A stretch of 64,000 nucleotides of DNA from Apostichopus japonicus (Eukaryota > Echinodermata > Holothuroidea > Aspidochirotida > Stichopodidae). The stretch is from positions 36,484,611-36,548,610 of the forward strand of contig NC_092576.1 of NCBI RefSeq assembly GCF_037975245.1, written 5' to 3'. The notes beneath the pieces were generated by a model that saw nothing but the letters and a program-made list of their open reading frames with translations, had not been told where the DNA came from and did no database searches. Within the stretch, counting starts at the first letter, position 1, and each line of letters begins with the position of its first letter. The position numbers were made by a program, and so were the translations under genes. Shown in pieces: positions 51,401-60,700 of this stretch.

Positions 51401-54400
51401 AATTGTATGTACCAAGCTCATCTAATTAATTTATCTTTTTTTCGTGTTATTTCTGTGTTATTTGAGACCGTTGCATATGTATTAGTGACCAGTATAATTT
51501 CTACTCGTTTGCACCGACAACGTTAATCATTATTGCCATTGGCGTTATATAGTACTTAGTCTAGGCCTATTGGTTGACGTGGTAGCCCAACGTTGTAAAA
51601 AAATGTAGGTATAACAAATAACGTTAGCTTTTTAGGGAAAATTTCACACGCGTAGGCCTAGGCTACGTCTTAAACACGTCACATGATACCGGACAATGTC
51701 CGCCTTACATTCACGGTGTCAAGCGTTTCATTATCAACGTGTTAGCCTTTGTAATGTAACGTTAAACTTTAACCGTTAGCTACGGCTAGTTTAAGATTCT
51801 CTTACCGGGAAAAGTAAGAACTTAGAATATTGCAATATTATACAAATAATGAATGGTTATGAGTGCAATAGTGCAAATATTTCGTTAGTTGAAAGATGTA
51901 ATCTGTTCCATTCAATATTTGCACTATTGCACGAATGGAAACCATTCATTATTTGTTTTATACAACATATTTTATTGAGATGGGTAAAATTCACTCATGC
52001 CACAAATTGTTTTGAACAGACAGGTTTCTCTGCTCTCTTACCATTGAAACAAGAGCTACCAAAAAAGTATAACCCATGGTTCTATTTCATAGAGTGGAAT
52101 AGGGCGGATTTTGCATGCAATCAAAGAGCAATTGACCTAAGAAATGACCAGAATAGGTGTTGTATAAATATGTATATCCTCCACCAGCCTTTTAAATTTA
52201 ATTTAATTATTGTATCAGTCATAAAATTAGTTTCCAACTTATTATGTTATACTTAATACATTATATATTGTGGAGTGTGGGCCTAACTAGACAAATGAGG
52301 TAAAGTTAGCAGAGGTATAGTAAGGATGGATGTTTATAACTAATCTAGGCGAGACCTAGGCTTACAGTAGGTCAAAAGTGAGAGATCAAAATATTACAGG
52401 TTAAACAGGTTAAAAACTGGGGGTGGGCAAAATTAAATAGGGAAGTTAAACTCAAATGAGTCTATACAATTACATTATAATAAGATATAACGGTGGCTTC
52501 GTTCATACTGTTTAGGCTTAAGCTAGGTTATTTTAAACCGGGCCGGCTATCTGGCTTCGCTACTGGATTGTCGGTCGGCTGGAGAGTGGAAAGTCTAAAA
52601 TATGTACGCCACGATATTAATATAACCTTACATAATCTATGTGTAATTACAATGATTGGAAATGATTTTATCTTTATTATGACGAAATATATTGCAAGTA
52701 GGATATAGGCCTATACGATAAAAACACGTATCGAGATGTGCTGTATCTCCGGGGAGGAAACTCATTTGTCGTGGGTCACTCACGGCAGGAACGTTGTCGA
52801 GTCTCGCTAGTGTAGGCTGTAAGAATTAGTGCACTGACTTACAGGAATAAAGCAATAGCATACATTATGAAAACTACAGAAATAGTTAATGTGCTAAATA
52901 TAATATTACAGACCAAATATAAATATTTATGATATTGCTTTTTATTTTCATCTAAATTTCATCATCTTACGAATTTGATTTCAATAAAATCATCATTATA
53001 TCATTTTTTTTTTATTGGTTTGTTTGGCAAGCAAGTTTGAAAAAGTCACCACTCTTCTTTTTTATTTGTATTAAATAATTTAAATGAAATAAAATTCCAA
53101 ATATTATGAAAATGAAAAAAAATAACAAATCAAAGACAATTCTTTGTTAAAATTAATGATTCATGTTATAGCTTTTTTATTCATTTTTGTGTTATATTAC
53201 ATATACGTTGGATATTCGTCATGTGTATTTATCCATCATGGATGAACTATAAGATAAGTTAACTGTGATCTTTCTTTCCTATTCTTCAGATTCCAATATC
53301 TCATCTATACCTAGAATGGTCCTTCAGTGGATTTGACGGTGAAGATATCAGACTTGAGTCTGGTCTTAGTTTATCGAGCCTATCGTCAGTAGAGAAGATA
53401 TCCATCAATGAAGGAAGACAGAATCAAGAATTTACCGAGAAAGAAGTGATCGGATTAATAAACTATGGAATCAAGTCACCATTATTCAAGGAACTATGGT
53501 AAGGTGAAAACATTGTGACAGGCCTTGGCTGATAATACGTGGGTAAGAGGGAAGGAGGGTTAGTCAGAGGGTGAACGTATGGGGTATATAGGAGGGAATA
53601 AGATTAGGTTTTGTGCAGTGATATTTTTATTTTGTTGTCTTGTGTTGAGACGTGCGGTTTAAATTGTTGCAATATTTGTAAGGGTTTGTAAACTGGGAAT
53701 ATGTTAACGTTTTTCTTTCATTACTGAGTGTGCAGTTAGGAATAGATGTAACACGGTGAGTTGGTGGGGTGCTTTTCAGTATAATACGAGCAACAAATAA
53801 CTTAAAACTTATAAACGAATTAGAACTACAATAAACAAATACAAATAAATTATTATGTAAAACTTCACACAAAAATATAGGGAGACATTGAAGTACACGG
53901 AAACGATAATGTTTGCTGTTTATTTTAAATTAATTTATTGTTATTAAAATAAGGATATTTTCAAGAGTTATGCCAAGTTTATTCAAAAATATAAATAGTT
54001 AAAATTAACAAATCAGCATATGTTAATGGCAGGGCGTAAGGAGGGGTGGCAGAAGTGTTGTTTGGCAATCATAACTAGTGGCTGATACTTATAACTTTTC
54101 TACAGCTCTTTTACCATAATAAACGAAAAGACAAATTCATTGATGTTATTTATTACAATGATGACATCAAATATTCATTTAATTGTTTCAATATTAAATA
54201 TTTACTCTCCCTGCTTTCTTTACCTTTGAAGGCTTCACAACTGTAAACTGCCGTCATCGATCAAGCCAGACATCATTCCAGAAGAATCAAGATCAAGGAA
54301 TGTTAAAGGTACGATTTCAAATAAGAATTAAAAGAATACTTGATCAAGTAGATTGCTTTTATTGCAATGTTTCACAGAATTGTGACAACAGAGGGAAGTA

Positions 54401-57400
54401 TGGTGGAGCAGGAGGGAGGTGGGAGCTTGGGGGGGGGGGCTAGTTTAATGAGATATTTGTTGGTAAGAATTAATCTAGATTAAGAATCCAAGGGTAGATC
54501 TTGCATACAACAAACAGACTAGTCATGTGTGGGGGTAGGGTGGAATGGGGGCGGATGGCGTAGGAGTTGGACTTCTTAAAAGTTCCTCATTCTTTGGTGT
54601 TCAATGAGCTGATTGAAGAAAGCTTTCTATCAGTATCAAGTCCCTGTATATATTAAAATAATATCTAAGAGATTTAATGTTTTGAGTTACTTAATATATT
54701 ATTGTTACCCTATACACTAGGGAGTGTGAAGTAAGCCAACAGTATTAGGTAACAAAAAGAATACAATTATTGGTTGGATTACTAGTGAATGTTAATGTCT
54801 ATAGACTTCATTACTAATTAATTAGTAGAGAGATCATTTCAATGGTTTAGTTTACTGATATTTGACCCCACTAGTATAGGTACATTACCTCTGACATTAT
54901 AAGTATGTGAAACAAATTAATATTGAATCTTAGGTATTCTTTAAAATATGTCATTTATTTCTATGATAATTTATTGATTTATTATTCCATCTATTTTTAC
55001 AGTCATATCATCGAATGAAGCTCGTTACCTGGATCTGATATCTGGTACATGGAGAAAGGTTTGTAATATTTGGTATTTTTAAGTAAATTATAATCATGAA
55101 TAATGTTAGTTGCTTTCACATTTCCCTGTGATACTGTTATTATTAATAACATGCATAACAGTTTTTTTCCAAACATAATCATAAAAAGCCAGCATCCTTG
55201 AGAGTTATAGACATATTTTGTCTCCCGGTAAACGGTATATTCTGGTGACAGACGATATGATTGTTACAGGAAAGAAAACAATATTCCACATTCCTAATTC
55301 TCAATATCTTGCTCTTAACTCCAGATACATTTATTTGGATCTGATTAATTTCATTATTCCAGGAAAAGTATCTCGGTCAAATTTGTGAAAAGTCATCATG
55401 TCACGTGTTCTTTAAAATCCTCCTCTGCTTTGCTGGATTGTTTCCTTTGATATGATTAAATTAGAATAATCACTCAACTGTTATTTTACTTTGAATTAAA
55501 GAGATTCTTCAGAATGCATTTTGTTAGTAAAAATTTCTTCTTTTTTTCTCCGTGGAAAATGTCTGTGCATTAATTTTTTTCAGCATAATTAAAATGATGA
55601 GCTCATATAATATTACCTTTCTAGATGCATTCATAAATTTTAACATAGATTTAAAATGAAAATCGTTAAACCCGTTAAACCTAGTGTGAGAGCATTACTT
55701 TGTAGGAAGTAAAACATACACATATAAAAGGCAAAAATTAACTAATTTAAAACTTTGTTTCAAATATCTGCTGAATAAACCGATAAATTAAACTACGGTA
55801 TTAACACCAAAATTCATTGTCTCTTAAACGCCTCAATTTTACATGATTAGTATTCTATTTAATAATTACAATGTATTTATTTCAATAGCCTGATGACATC
55901 CAGACTATTACAGAGATGTGTTCAGATGCTTTGTCCATCGACAGAGACACCAGTGAGTCTGTACAGAGGTCAGTCATAGAGCTCCTGGTGGAAGCATCCA
56001 ATCATGACGTAAGTAAAACATAAAGGCATATATTGAATAAATACATCAATCAATACAAGTTAAAGTTATATAAAATCGCTGAATGTCTTAAGAAGAGATA
56101 AGATCTCTTTTAGTAATTAAATATTAAACTGTTTGAATTAGAACAAGGAAATACAGGTTCAACTTGATAAATATTTTTAAGCTCTAGATAAGACAGAATC
56201 GTAAATACAAGTAATAAATATAAATAAAATAATAAACTACTGGATATAGTGTGTAGGATAATAAACAATAAATAATCATTATTAAATTCTTTTTCAAGGT
56301 TTCTATCCAGCAATAGTTCCTGTTTATATATTACCTTAATTAATTTTTTCGTTCAAAATCTTCCCAGAAAGTGAAATATAAAATAATAATTTAAGAAAGA
56401 AAGGGTCAATGAATTGTTTCCTGTTTTACAGATTCGGCCGGATATTTTCCTTTTGTCTACGTTTACATTTAATTAAAACAGAGATAGATGAAGCGATTGG
56501 TAAACATACCTAAGTAGTAGAATACCTCAATAACAAACTGATACCTTAATATAACATGTTTAATAATCAACAGTTCACTGAAAGCCATCCCACTTCAATC
56601 AGATTTTTCCATCACAAATATCATAAATTATATAATACATATTAGTTCTGGCTCATACCCCCCCCCCCTCATCACCCCTCAAACACAAATTATATTACAT
56701 ATTTATAAACGGTATGTGTGCTGCCCACCCTAAAGTACCTCTCATTACCCCTTCCACACCCATCCCCAGTATGACACCCATCGGTCCTTTTATCTCTCAC
56801 CCCTCGCACACGCTTTGATAATAACAACATAACATTCACGAGGGTAAACCATATCCACAGCCTCTCCCGAACTATGGCACCCTCCTAATACCCCGACCAA
56901 ATATCACTAAACCTTAGCACACCCTTCCTTACCATAACACACCCCTCCCTACACCCCTGACATCCCTTGTTACGTCCATCCCTCACCCCTCTTACACACC
57001 TTTAATTCATTCTACAGAAATAACAATGACTGATCTCTGTAATAAACCTAACCCTCTTGTTTACCCTTTAACATCTTGAAATAAAAATAAAATAAAACGA
57101 AGATTAAAGACACTTTACAAATTAAATTACCCTTTTTTAATCAAATTCAAACCACTAATTATTAAATAATTAACAAAATTAGATTAAAATAAACAAACAA
57201 ATATATATTTATTTATTAATATGAAATGAAAACAACAAGTTAATATTTCTAAATTAATTATAATGTTATTATTTTCAGGTATTTATCCTGTAAACAAACA
57301 TGATGATATTAATTCTATTTATTATTTTCCTTTCTTCAGATTCCCATAGACTGTGTGACTCTAGGCTTGTCATTTAGTAAGATTGATGAAGATGGGAACA

Positions 57401-57548
57401 TTATCCTCTCCTCTGGTCTCTCTCTGCCAATCATAACATCAATAGAGAATATGTACATACAGACAGAGAAAGGGAGAGATATGAATGAACATGAAGTTAA
57501 TGGAATATTAAACTATGTACAACACTCTCAAAGATTCAAGGAACTGCA
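33372..57548 (+). CDS. Gene B: DED-like/NACHT NLR receptor with modular C-terminal repeats (24 exons, 3' end outside window)
   Basis: The spliced reading frame joins 24 exons without a stop and gives about 1,517 codons. Residues about 21-100 look like a death-effector fold, with a MEERGQIKP segment typical of DEDs. Residues 123-185 are the linker that precedes NACHT in invertebrate NLRs. NACHT follows with Walker A GDPGYGKST (about 209-217), Walker B VLDGFDEY (about 288-295) and sensor 1 STR (323-325). A helical region holds FYHKLFAEWYAARY (510-523). From residue 588 a repeated module encoded by four small exons fills the rest. Known NLRs are cytosolic sensors that oligomerise through NACHT and signal through death-fold domains, so that role is inferred here; the ligand is unknown. 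No signal peptide or membrane segment is seen. The ATG at 33,372 has A at -3 and G at +4. The gene runs off the right edge, where exon b of module 6 is still expected. The family call is firm; exact exon ends rest on GT/AG and phase consistency. Confidence 0.88.
33767..34072 (+). CDS. Gene B exon 2, death-effector-like domain
   Basis: The acceptor is ttctcaacag and the donor gtactg. It encodes about 102 residues. The segment GLLMIRYMEERGQIKPTNIL followed by LLSALKKMCLFG is typical of the second half of death-effector domains (helices 3-5). The RxDL motif near the end is weak (FGTEERVKKL). It should provide homotypic signalling contacts, by analogy with other DED-NLRs. A CARD or other death fold is a less likely alternative. 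Confidence 0.72.
34073..35175 (+). other. Intron 2 of gene B
   Basis: This 1.1-kb intron has no supported coding exon. The minus-strand frame at 34,607-34,849 lacks domain marks. Confidence 0.6.
35176..36704 (+). CDS. Gene B exon 3, NACHT ATPase exon with fused d-type segment
   Basis: The acceptor is ctcactacag and the donor gtagtt. It has 509 full codons. It opens with the pre-NACHT linker (YNRIQPIPYIREK, DIYVESGLEL), then Walker A GDPGYGKST, Walker B VLDGFDEYPD, sensor 1 VVVSTRS, and the HD2-type FYHKLFAEWYAARY. The last 44 codons, from PDDPEEVVETVKGLCSDG to LLDIASRKK, are a d-type repeat segment, so the first module's d unit is part of this exon. The linker codons upstream of 35,367 belong to the gene: the frame is open back to 35,176 and exon 2 joins in phase. 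Walker lysine and acidic residues are intact, so ATP binding is expected. Confidence 0.93.
36705..37302 (+). other. Intron 3 of gene B, with possible early stop and polyadenylation signal
   Basis: Read-through of the weak donor adds eight residues and stops at 36,729-36,731. AATAAA follows at 36,811-36,816. The intron start resembles that after exon d1 at 40,156, which shows that intron and exon were duplicated together. Confidence 0.5.
36811..36816 (+). terminator. Candidate intronic polyadenylation signal (AATAAA)
   Basis: It lies 80 bp after the read-through stop of the NACHT exon. Use of it would give a DED-NACHT protein of about 639 residues without the repeat array. The corresponding site after exon d1 is changed (AATTAA near 40,293). 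No transcript evidence is available. Confidence 0.3.
37303..37508 (+). CDS. Gene B module 1, exon a
   Basis: The acceptor is tatctttag and the donor gtgagt; it ends in phase 2. The peptide starts IEVPCLHIDHSFKVARQNEV, has LESGLSLPVLLSVRKLVF and ends CLQLKTL. It is a close duplicate of 41,210-41,415. Confidence 0.88.
37720..39060 (-). mobile_element. Penelope-like retroelement, 5'-truncated and decayed, with GIY-YIG nuclease remnant
   Basis: Read on the minus strand, the start (about 39,040) has the RT thumb-type TNKPTDTHQYLH block, then RIAYSQALRLCRFCYNN and RGHNARKVREAIQRV. Frameshifts separate these from VVTFHPNFPPLQQITSN and the Cys-rich TFKCDRTSRCFICSHHI segment. Next comes the nuclease: YVGETKTTLKKRFYG, then GIESLGSRPDLVRIS and ERLWMQSLRTIQPHGLN. 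RT C-terminus followed by a Cys motif and GIY-YIG is the layout of endonuclease-bearing Penelope-like elements. The paralogous intron in module 2 (41,416-41,739) lacks it, which gives the borders within tens of bases. Confidence 0.82.
39160..39239 (+). CDS. Gene B module 1, exon b
   Basis: The acceptor is tgattacag and the donor gtaaga. The peptide is FHGKFVLPLFLTEKTLKSNM ending ARSIT, with split codons at both ends. Despite the nearby retroelement the exon and its borders are intact. Confidence 0.85.
39448..39536 (+). CDS. Gene B module 1, exon c
   Basis: The acceptor is ttttcttctcag and the donor gtaagt. The peptide is VFWQLLEYVFQLDVSSGKW and ends STESLTSG. The LDVSSGKW signature is present. 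It differs from the module 2 copy by one residue. Confidence 0.85.
40024..40155 (+). CDS. Gene B module 1, exon d (44 codons)
   Basis: The acceptor is tttaaatag and the donor gttgtt. The peptide runs from IVEPEEDLEMLKSICSGG to FLEIASRKK. It resembles the d segment fused to the NACHT exon. Read-through would stop after three codons. Confidence 0.85.
40156..41209 (+). other. Intron between modules 1 and 2 of gene B
   Basis: No gene is seen. The two open frames around 40,501-40,720 are antiparallel shadows in AT-rich sequence. The 5' part is homologous to intron 3. Confidence 0.6.
41210..41415 (+). CDS. Gene B module 2, exon a
   Basis: The acceptor is tatctttag and the donor gtgagt. The peptide starts IGVPCLQLDHSFKVAQQNEV and ends CLQLKTL. 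It is about 85% identical to the module 1 exon by eye. Confidence 0.88.
41740..41819 (+). CDS. Gene B module 2, exon b
   Basis: The acceptor is ttatcccag and the donor gtaaga. The peptide is FHGQFVLPLSLTVEKLKSNM ending SRSIT. The intron in front lacks the retroelement found in module 1. Confidence 0.85.
42036..42124 (+). CDS. Gene B module 2, exon c
   Basis: The acceptor is a long poly(T) tract ending tgcag and the donor is gtaagt. The peptide has LDVSSGKWRLSSTES and ends LTSG, one residue different from module 1. Confidence 0.85.
42607..42738 (+). CDS. Gene B module 2, exon d (44 codons)
   Basis: The acceptor is cctaaatag and the donor gtgaat. The peptide runs from IVQPEEDLEMLKSVCSGG to FLEIASRNK. 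Confidence 0.85.
43143..43345 (+). CDS. Gene B module 3, exon a (203 nt)
   Basis: The acceptor is ttcttcaag and the donor gtaagt; it ends in phase 2. The peptide starts IPLSCLVLDTFREAEQHSIT, has LENGNHVPALSTLEEIQI and ends CQKLKKIS across the splice. It is more diverged from modules 1 and 2 than those are from each other. Confidence 0.87.
43742..43815 (+). CDS. Gene B module 3, exon b (74 nt)
   Basis: The acceptor is ttctacacag and the donor gtgaga. The peptide is FIDCLVPLCFPNDSLWPCAS ending DKLRG. The SFIDCLVPL stretch continues the LRR-like pattern of exon a. Confidence 0.83.
44044..44132 (+). CDS. Gene B module 3, exon c
   Basis: The acceptor is tttctcggcag and the donor gtaagt. The peptide is VLWKPGEQELDLNFTRGRW and ends EYLTLE, with the LDLNFTRGRW form of the signature. 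Confidence 0.85.
44877..44996 (+). CDS. Gene B module 3, exon d (40 codons)
   Basis: The acceptor is catttacag and the donor gtaaga. The peptide runs from PKDHHSLTKMCSGTVTLNTN to LLQIAASQQ. Confidence 0.85.
44997..46017 (+). other. Intron between modules 3 and 4
   Basis: No gene is seen. A GC-richer patch at about 45,455-45,700 may be an old short interspersed repeat, but I cannot identify it. Confidence 0.5.
46018..46220 (+). CDS. Gene B module 4, exon a (203 nt)
   Basis: The acceptor is tttccttag and the donor gttagt. The peptide starts IQITSLLLKSFSSADKNHLI, has LESRNRVPLLPTLKELQI and ends CQQLKTLS across the splice. Confidence 0.87.
46630..46706 (+). CDS. Gene B module 4, exon b (77 nt)
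   Basis: The acceptor is tgtttacag and the donor gtgaga. The peptide is LVDCLLPLSLPIGSLSSLTK ending LRDIQG. With exon a it gives LKTLSLVDCLLP, the clearest LRR-like LxxLxLxxCxLP match in the array. Confidence 0.86.
46920..47008 (+). CDS. Gene B module 4, exon c
   Basis: The acceptor is ttcttccaag and the donor gtaagt. The peptide is VSWKPSTPDLHLDSSRGKW and ends EGITLE. Confidence 0.85.
47009..49802 (+). other. Intron in module 4 of gene B, 2.8 kb
   Basis: No supported gene. It holds G-rich runs (47,871-47,880 and nearby), a GC-richer stretch at 48,180-48,310 and a C-rich tract at 49,529-49,541. The aligned duplication copy begins at 49,623. Confidence 0.55.
49803..49922 (+). CDS. Gene B module 4, exon d (40 codons)
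   Basis: The acceptor is ttatttccag and the donor gtaagt. The peptide begins TEGQNSLRVLCSSVVYLRQT and ends LLLDIASSHN. It is the paralog of the first exon in the window (180-299). Confidence 0.87.
49923..53289 (+). other. Intron between modules 4 and 5, 3.4 kb
   Basis: It is the paralog of 300-3,329, with TAGGCCTA clusters at about 51,010-51,670 and the 330-bp insertion at 51,838. No gene is supported. Confidence 0.65.
51838..52167 (+). mobile_element. 330-bp copy-specific insertion with internal fold-back
   Basis: It begins TTATACAA and ends TTGTATAA. Within it an arm at 51,845-51,881 (AATAATGAATGG ... GCAATAGTGCAAATATT) is the inverse of 51,914-51,955 (AATATTTGCACTATTGC ... CCATTCATTATTTG). 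The paralogous site at about 2,215-2,235 reads through without it. The 135-codon open frame at 51,849 lies largely in this insert and has no recognised domain. Confidence 0.7.
53290..53498 (+). CDS. Gene B module 5, exon a (209 nt)
   Basis: The acceptor is attcttcag and the donor gtaagg. The peptide starts IPISHLYLEWSFSGFDGEDI and ends SPLFKELW. It is the paralog of 3,330-3,538. Confidence 0.87.
54232..54308 (+). CDS. Gene B module 5, exon b
   Basis: The acceptor is tttgaag and the donor gtacga. The peptide is LHNCKLPSSIKPDIIPEES ending NVKG. Confidence 0.83.
54309..55002 (+). other. Intron within module 5
   Basis: It includes a G-rich stretch at 54,405-54,440 and nothing coding. Confidence 0.6.
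55003..55058 (+). CDS. Gene B module 5, exon c, short form (56 nt)
   Basis: The acceptor is tttttacag and the donor gtttgt. The peptide is VISSNEARYLDLISGTWRK. It keeps the GxW signature but lacks the tail of about ten residues found in modules 1-4. Confidence 0.82.
55889..56008 (+). CDS. Gene B module 5, exon d (40 codons)
   Basis: The acceptor is tttcaatag and the donor gtaagt. The peptide begins PDDIQTITEMCSDALSIDRD and ends ELLVEASNHD. Confidence 0.86.
56009..57339 (+). other. Intron between modules 5 and 6
   Basis: The sequence is AT-rich with a C-rich block at about 56,656-57,000 that is shared with the gene A intron at 6,655-6,975. No gene is seen. Confidence 0.6.
57340..57548 (+). 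CDS. Gene B module 6, exon a; last exon in window
   Basis: The acceptor is tttcttcag and the donor gtaagt; it ends in phase 2. The peptide starts IPIDCVTLGLSFSKIDEDGN and ends HSQRFKEL. Its b and c partners should lie beyond 64,000, by comparison with gene A (14,723 and 16,624). Confidence 0.87.
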
Positions 57549-57644
57549 GTAAGTATAATTAATAATTATGTAAATAATATTAGTAATTAATAAAATAACT
57601 AATTAATATTAATGATGTAAACAAGAAAGGAATCATTAATATAG

Positions 57645-57767
<123 letters not shown>

Positions 57768-60700
57768 TTACTGAAGGGTTTTATTGATAGGTTTAGATAA
57801 TTGTAGAAGTAAACCAAAACACATGAAGAAGAAATTGAATAAAGAAATAAACTAACAATGAAAGAACAGTCATCAGGTGAGGAATATGATTGATGGGAGA
57901 GTAAAATAGAGACAAAATGAGACAGAAACACTTAAACTTTAACAATAAATTCTGCAGAAAAATGAAATTGATTGAATTGAAATTGAGCTTAAATGTAAAA
58001 CAATATATATATCTCATTGAAACACAAAAAAAAAACGTAGGATGAAATTACACCAAGATATGAAGAATAAATAATTTAAGTTGTTATCATCCTAAGAGTA
58101 TGAAAATATATATGTTCTGCCAAAATCTACCCAAAATAAATAAGCACAAACTTGAATGAATCAAATAAACATAATTTGTTTGAAGGGGAATAGGCTAAAC
58201 GAAAAAAAAGAGAGTAAACTTTGTTATACTTAAGCTCAATATTTTCCTCTTGATCAGAAGGAAATTTTCTTTAATTAGTTTATAAATTAACTGATAATTA
58301 ATGCACATATATTTTAAAGTAAAAACAAGACAGTAAGAAAAATTAAACATATCGTAATTGGCCTCATCTATTAGTACGACGCCCCTCTCAACTATATTAC
58401 CCTAAGCTTTCCCTAATCAACCCCCTCCCCCTAAACCAAACTATGTTAGACCTCTTATCCCATTTCGCTAATCTGTTTATAACACTTGGAAACTTATCTT
58501 GTTAACAACCAACACCCCTTGCCCCCCACACATGCACTAACCCCCCCACACCACACACACTAACCGCCAAACACACACCCTCAGCAAGGTATACTGCAAT
58601 ACTATTACTGTCCTTCTCTTCTGTTCAACCTGTCGTCACCTCCAATACAACCCCTGCCCCGCCCCCCGCGCCGCCGCACACCCTCCCCTGCTGACATGCG
58701 ACAAACAACTCTTGATATATGCATATTATTAACCCACATAACGTTACAGTCAATCCCCACACAGTAGAGACCATTAAAACAGTCTACACGTAAATAACAC
58801 TAAAAATCACGTATTTGCAGAATATACTAATAGAAACAAACACAGTGCATCTGTTCAAAAAAAAAACAATCTCTAAGATTTTAATGTAGATCCTTCCTTA
58901 CATCGCATTTTCCTGTCCCCTACCAAACAACCCCCTTCAACAACCCACCACCCTCCCTCCCAAAGCTGCAAGGCCAATAACCCTTATATTATCTCTATAT
59001 ACTTTACATGGTGTGTGCTGTTTACGTGACCCGCCCCGCGGGAACCAAAAAGCTACGTTGTGTCCAAATAATCTAGCCTGTCATATATACCCAATATTGT
59101 ACACATTTATATCTGTACGTTAACAATACATCTGTACGTTAACAATTTCCACTCTTTTCTGCTCAGTATACATTTTGTTTGATCGCAAAAGTCTATTGAA
59201 CTTACTTCATCATTTTTTTTTCTTGATTAAGATGTACACTGACTGTATTTGACACTTTCGATAGTTTTAACATTTTCTTTTGTTCGACACCTGTCAATCA
59301 AATAATTGAACAACACAATGAAAAGAAGTTGTATTCAATGGAATAGACGCGCGCGCCTTCCAATGAAAAGAAGTTGTATTCAATGTAACAGGTGCGCGCG
59401 TCCTTGATAAAAACACCTGGAATTTACTGACAAACAAGTACCTGGGGATTGCAATAGATACGTCACGTCTAGGCACTGTTTGGTTTTAAATCGTCCGTAG
59501 GCCTTCCTGATGTTGATTTGAATCTGTGAACATTTTTTTAAAGTATAACCTTTTTTTTTCGCCCTTTTTTGAAAATAATAATTGTTGAAGAAAGGAAAGA
59601 GAGAAAAGATAAGGGTATGCATGAAAATAATAAGAACAGAAACCAAAGGGAAACAAGTGTATAGGGAAAATAAATAACAGAAAAATATCAATACAGAGCA
59701 AATGGTTATCAATATATAAAGTATTTGACAGTTATTAATATACATATTTATTTCTCAAAATATTTATTATAATTTCGCTATGAACTAAGTCTTAGTAAAT
59801 GTTGAATTAATATACTAGTTAAGAACTAGGGACAGTCCCCTAAGAAACTAACTAATCTCAGGAGTTATTGACTGTGATAAAGCTGTTCACTTTAAGTACT
59901 GTGACTGAATTATCAACAACAAACATCACGTGGTGAATGAAGTCGTGGGCTGTCATGTGTATCACGGGGGGGGGGGGGGGCGTGAGAGGCGGTAGTATCA
60001 TCATTTTGATCATAAATTATTGATAATACACCTTCACTACCGTTGTTACCCAAAATACTTCAAAGGTTGTTTGAAAAAAGGCTAGATAGCTTTCTTGCCA
60101 CGCACTATGCCCGTTCTGAGCGTCCCTAAGATTTCAGGCCTGGACGGTCTACATCTATGGCATAATTAGAATTACTGGAAAACATCACTATGTCACTAGA
60201 TCATCAAACAATCAATTATCGATGGTTGACCACTGTTTATACTTACCGTAACAAACTTGAACATTATGGAATTTGGGAATTGTTCATAATAGGCTAACAA
60301 GGTATTTGTCTATCCTTTGGCCCAAAAAGTCTTAAAAAATAGTTTGTTTTGTAATGGTTTTAGATTGGACAATAAAGTATTTATTTAAGACGGAAATAAT
60401 TCTTTGCATAGTAAATAGCATAGTGCTCCAACACAAGTTATAACAATGGACCCAAGCCCTTGCAACCAAGATCAACATAGCACAATAAAAAAGTAAACAT
60501 TACTTCATCTTTCAGACCTGTTTTAATCTCAATCCGTTAATATAACATGTACACATCTACCGCACCTAACCTTGTTCCTTCCATCTCCCCTTAAAAAAAA
60601 AAAAACCCAACTAGACCCTGTAATATATTACTTCCTTTACCCTCTTTTTTCCCTTTCCACTATAAGTTGTTTCCTCAGTCCCTCCTTACCTTACTCTAAC

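Noticed and set aside
51849-52256. 135-codon open frame
   Set aside because: It lies mostly in the copy-specific fold-back insertion, has no known domain and no partner in copy 1.
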